From the NCBI GenBank assembly GCA_021162325.1, contig JAGGYV010000011.1, positions 1-6,784 on the forward strand: 6,784 bases of DNA, given 5' to 3'. The position numbers were made by a program, and so were the translations under genes. Positions 5,260 to 6,784 of this stretch are shown in pieces. How positions within the stretch are numbered: the stretch's first letter is position 1; every line of letters starts with the position of its first letter. Under the pieces are notes generated by a model. That model saw only the letters and a program-made list of their open reading frames with translations, searched no databases and was not told where the DNA came from. Origin of the DNA: Desulfobacteraceae bacterium (GTDB lineage: Bacteria; Desulfobacterota; Desulfobacteria; Desulfobacterales; Desulfosalsimonadaceae).

Positions 5260-5793
5260 ATGAAACGACCGGCAAAATCATTTCTTCTGGTAATTCTCGG
5301 AATTTTTTTGGGATTTCCTGTTTTTAGTATGACGTATTATACCATGATCCGGACATCGACGCCGGAGTTCTGCGCTTCCTGCCATGAAATTCAGTTTGCC
5401 TACAACACGTGGAAAACATCTACCCATGTGAACAATGCCCAGGGGTTTGTGGCGGACTGCATGGACTGCCATCTGCCGGCCCCCCACGATACGGTCAATT
5501 TTTTTTATATGAAAACCCTTCACGGTGTTAAAGATATTGTCGCGCATTTTATCATGGACGAATATGATCATGCAGAACAGCGTGAAGCGGCGTATTTGTC
5601 GTTTAAAAATTATCAGTGCCTGAAATGTCACCGGAATCTGCTGCATATCCCGAACAAGCGCGGTGCCATGCTGGCGCATCGAACCGTCTTGTATCCTCTG
5701 CCGGGCATGGAAAAAAAATGCGTCGATTGTCACCGGGATCTGGTCCACAATCGAACCCCAGTTTATAATTATAAGCAGTATCAAACATACTAA
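5260..5793 (+). CDS. NapC/NirT/NrfH-family membrane-anchored tetraheme cytochrome c (177 aa)
   Basis: A short cytoplasmic start (MKRPAKS) and one membrane helix (about 7-27) are followed by a periplasmic domain with four CxxCH heme sites: Cys38-His42, Cys67-His71, Cys120-His124 and Cys154-His158. One helix plus four hemes in about 180 residues is the architecture of the NapC/NirT/NrfH family, which oxidises menaquinol and hands electrons to a periplasmic reductase. Distal His ligand candidates include His56, His88, His104, His140 and His163. The first site reads CASCHEI, so the Met seen two residues after the heme-binding His in classical NrfH is Ile here. GAGGA (5246-5250) lies nine bases before the ATG. 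The next gene starts 14 bases after the stop, so the two proteins are almost certainly co-expressed partners. Given that partner, it is read as the quinol-dehydrogenase subunit of a HAO-type complex. Confidence 0.9.
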   Translation: MKRPAKSFLLVILGIFLGFPVFSMTYYTMIRTSTPEFCASCHEIQFAYNTWKTSTHVNNAQGFVADCMDCHLPAPHDTVNFFYMKTLHGVKDIVAHFIMDEYDHAEQREAAYLSFKNYQCLKCHRNLLHIPNKRGAMLAHRTVLYPLPGMEKKCVDCHRDLVHNRTPVYNYKQYQTY

Positions 5794-5807
5794 AAAGGGA
5801 GGCGGGC

Positions 5808-6784
5808 ATGAAGAAATTGATGCTGGTGTTATGGCTTGCAGGGTTATTTGGCCTTGCGACGACGACTTCGGGATTTTGTGAATTGCAGGAATCCATGGCA
5901 AAAGAAAAAGAATTCCGGATTGAACGAAGTATTCCGGAAGCGGGAATCGCATGTATCCAATGCCATAAGCAGGAACACCCCGGCATATTCGCGGACTGGG
6001 CCAACAGTCGGCATGCCAACGCCAATATTACTTGTATAGATTGCCATCTGGCCGAAGAGTTTGATCCGGATGTCAGCAAATCGCATTACAAACAGTATGA
6101 AAAGTCGGATTCAAAATACGGCCGCCCTGAATATAAAGTCCCGGTGACCGGTGTGGTAACCCCTAAGGACTGTTCCCGGTGTCACCCGGATGAAGCCAAG
6201 CAGTATTCCAAAAGCAAGCATGCCAATACCATTGAACTCATCTGGAAGATTGATCCCTGGCTCAACAAGGGTATGAACAGTGATACGGAAAGAAATGCCG
6301 GCTGTTATTACTGCCATGGTACCGTACTGAAGACAAAAGACGGAGAGCTGACCTCTGATTCGTGGCCCAATGTCGGGGTCGGGCGGGTGAATTTGGACGG
6401 CAGTCTGGGAAGCTGCTCCAGTTGTCACACACGGCATCGGTTTTCACTTATGGAAGCCCGAAAACCGGAAGCCTGCGGCCAGTGCCATTTGGGGCCGGAC
6501 CATCCCCAGATTGAAATATATACGGAATCCAAGCATGGCGCTATTTACTCGGCATTTGGGGATGAGTACAACTGGACTGCGGCGCCGGGAACATGGTCTC
6601 CGGGAACGGACTTCCGCGGTCCCACATGCGCTTCCTGTCATATGTCCGGCGCAGGTTCGGTAAAAACTTCCCATGATGTGACGGAACGGCTTTCCTGGGA
6701 ACTCCAGGCGCCGCTGACGGTTCGCCCGGAAGACTTTAAGCCGTTTCCGGCGCAAACAAACTGGGAAGTGGAAAGAGATAAAAT
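5808..6784 (+). CDS. Hydroxylamine-oxidoreductase-like multiheme cytochrome c, N-terminal 325 residues (3' end outside window)
   Basis: A signal peptide (MKKLMLVLWLAGLFGLATTT) starts six bases after a strong GGGAGG (5797-5802), and the frame stays open to the window end. Seven CxxCH sites are present: residues 49-53, 76-80, 122-126, 166-170, 203-207, 223-227 and 274-278. Spacing and the landmarks CGQCHLGPDHPQIEIYTESKHG and GPTCASCHMSG match the octaheme hydroxylamine oxidoreductase (HAO) family; the eighth heme would lie beyond the window. The fourth site (CYYCHG, 166-171) occupies the position of the catalytic heme in HAO. Ammonia-oxidiser HAOs cross-link that heme to a C-terminal Tyr, which cannot be checked here. 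Pairing with a NrfH-like quinol dehydrogenase is the pattern of HAO homologues in anaerobes (epsilon-HAO type), which are thought to reduce nitrite or hydroxylamine rather than oxidise. Another multiheme reductase of the same superfamily remains possible. Confidence 0.82.
   Translation, partial: MKKLMLVLWLAGLFGLATTTSGFCELQESMAKEKEFRIERSIPEAGIACIQCHKQEHPGIFADWANSRHANANITCIDCHLAEEFDPDVSKSHYKQYEKSDSKYGRPEYKVPVTGVVTPKDCSRCHPDEAKQYSKSKHANTIELIWKIDPWLNKGMNSDTERNAGCYYCHGTVLKTKDGELTSDSWPNVGVGRVNLDGSLGSCSSCHTRHRFSLMEARKPEACGQCHLGPDHPQIEIYTESKHGAIYSAFGDEYNWTAAPGTWSPGTDFRGPTCASCHMSGAGSVKTSHDVTERLSWELQAPLTVRPEDFKPFPAQTNWEVERDK

Noticed and set aside
5868..5885. Lipoprotein signal at Cys24 of the HAO-like protein (SGFC)
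   Set aside because: Phe directly before the Cys breaks the lipobox pattern, which needs Gly/Ala/Ser; an ordinary signal peptidase I site is more likely.
5278..5952. Long minus-strand frame opposite the NrfH-like gene, and similar ones at 5603-6079 and 6111-6755
   Set aside because: They are antisense to heme-motif genes with full coding character, show no recognisable domains and lack ribosome binding sites.
1..6784. CRISPR array, tRNA, rRNA, insertion sequence or integron features
   Set aside because: No regular repeat-spacer pattern, cloverleaf, rRNA core sequence, transposase or terminal inverted repeats were seen on either strand.

Overview
This window looks like a Gram-negative anaerobe, most likely a member of the Desulfobacterota (a sulfate- or metal-reducer-like deltaproteobacterium). 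That is an inference from three things: a c-di-GMP (GEMM-I) riboswitch, a large Cache/HAMP/PAS hybrid sensor kinase, and a membrane tetraheme plus periplasmic multiheme cytochrome c pair. Base composition is moderate, with very AT-rich intergenic DNA. All supported genes are on the + strand.

Layout: (1) 1-195 is the C-terminal end of an MscS-type mechanosensitive channel, closed by an intrinsic terminator. (2) 278-811 is a self-contained type II toxin-antitoxin operon (RelB/ParD-like antitoxin, ParE/RelE-like toxin) with its own promoter, an operator-like palindrome and an ATGA overlap. (3) 866-1717 holds a flavodoxin-family gene preceded, in the same frame, by a protein-like stretch broken by one TAG. 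(4) 1718-2235 is a 518-base leader carrying a GEMM-I c-di-GMP riboswitch whose P3 helix has a 151-nt insertion that can form a pseudoknot, followed by a strong intrinsic terminator. (5) 2251-4953 encodes a 900-residue membrane hybrid histidine kinase. (6) 4954-5259 is an intergenic region with a near-consensus sigma70 promoter. (7) 5260-6784 is a two-gene operon: a NapC/NirT/NrfH-type tetraheme quinol dehydrogenase, then a hydroxylamine-oxidoreductase-like multiheme cytochrome cut by the window end after seven CxxCH motifs.

How they may work together (inference): c-di-GMP would control, at transcription level, how much sensor kinase is made. The kinase senses something through its extracytoplasmic Cache-like region and its PAS domain, and passes phosphate through an attached receiver to an unseen partner. 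The cytochrome pair is read as a menaquinol-to-periplasm electron route onto a HAO-type enzyme, probably used reductively on a nitrogen oxide or hydroxylamine. No response regulator with a DNA-binding output is present, so a link between the kinase and the cytochromes is only positional. The most unusual element is the enlarged riboswitch with its embedded potential pseudoknot.
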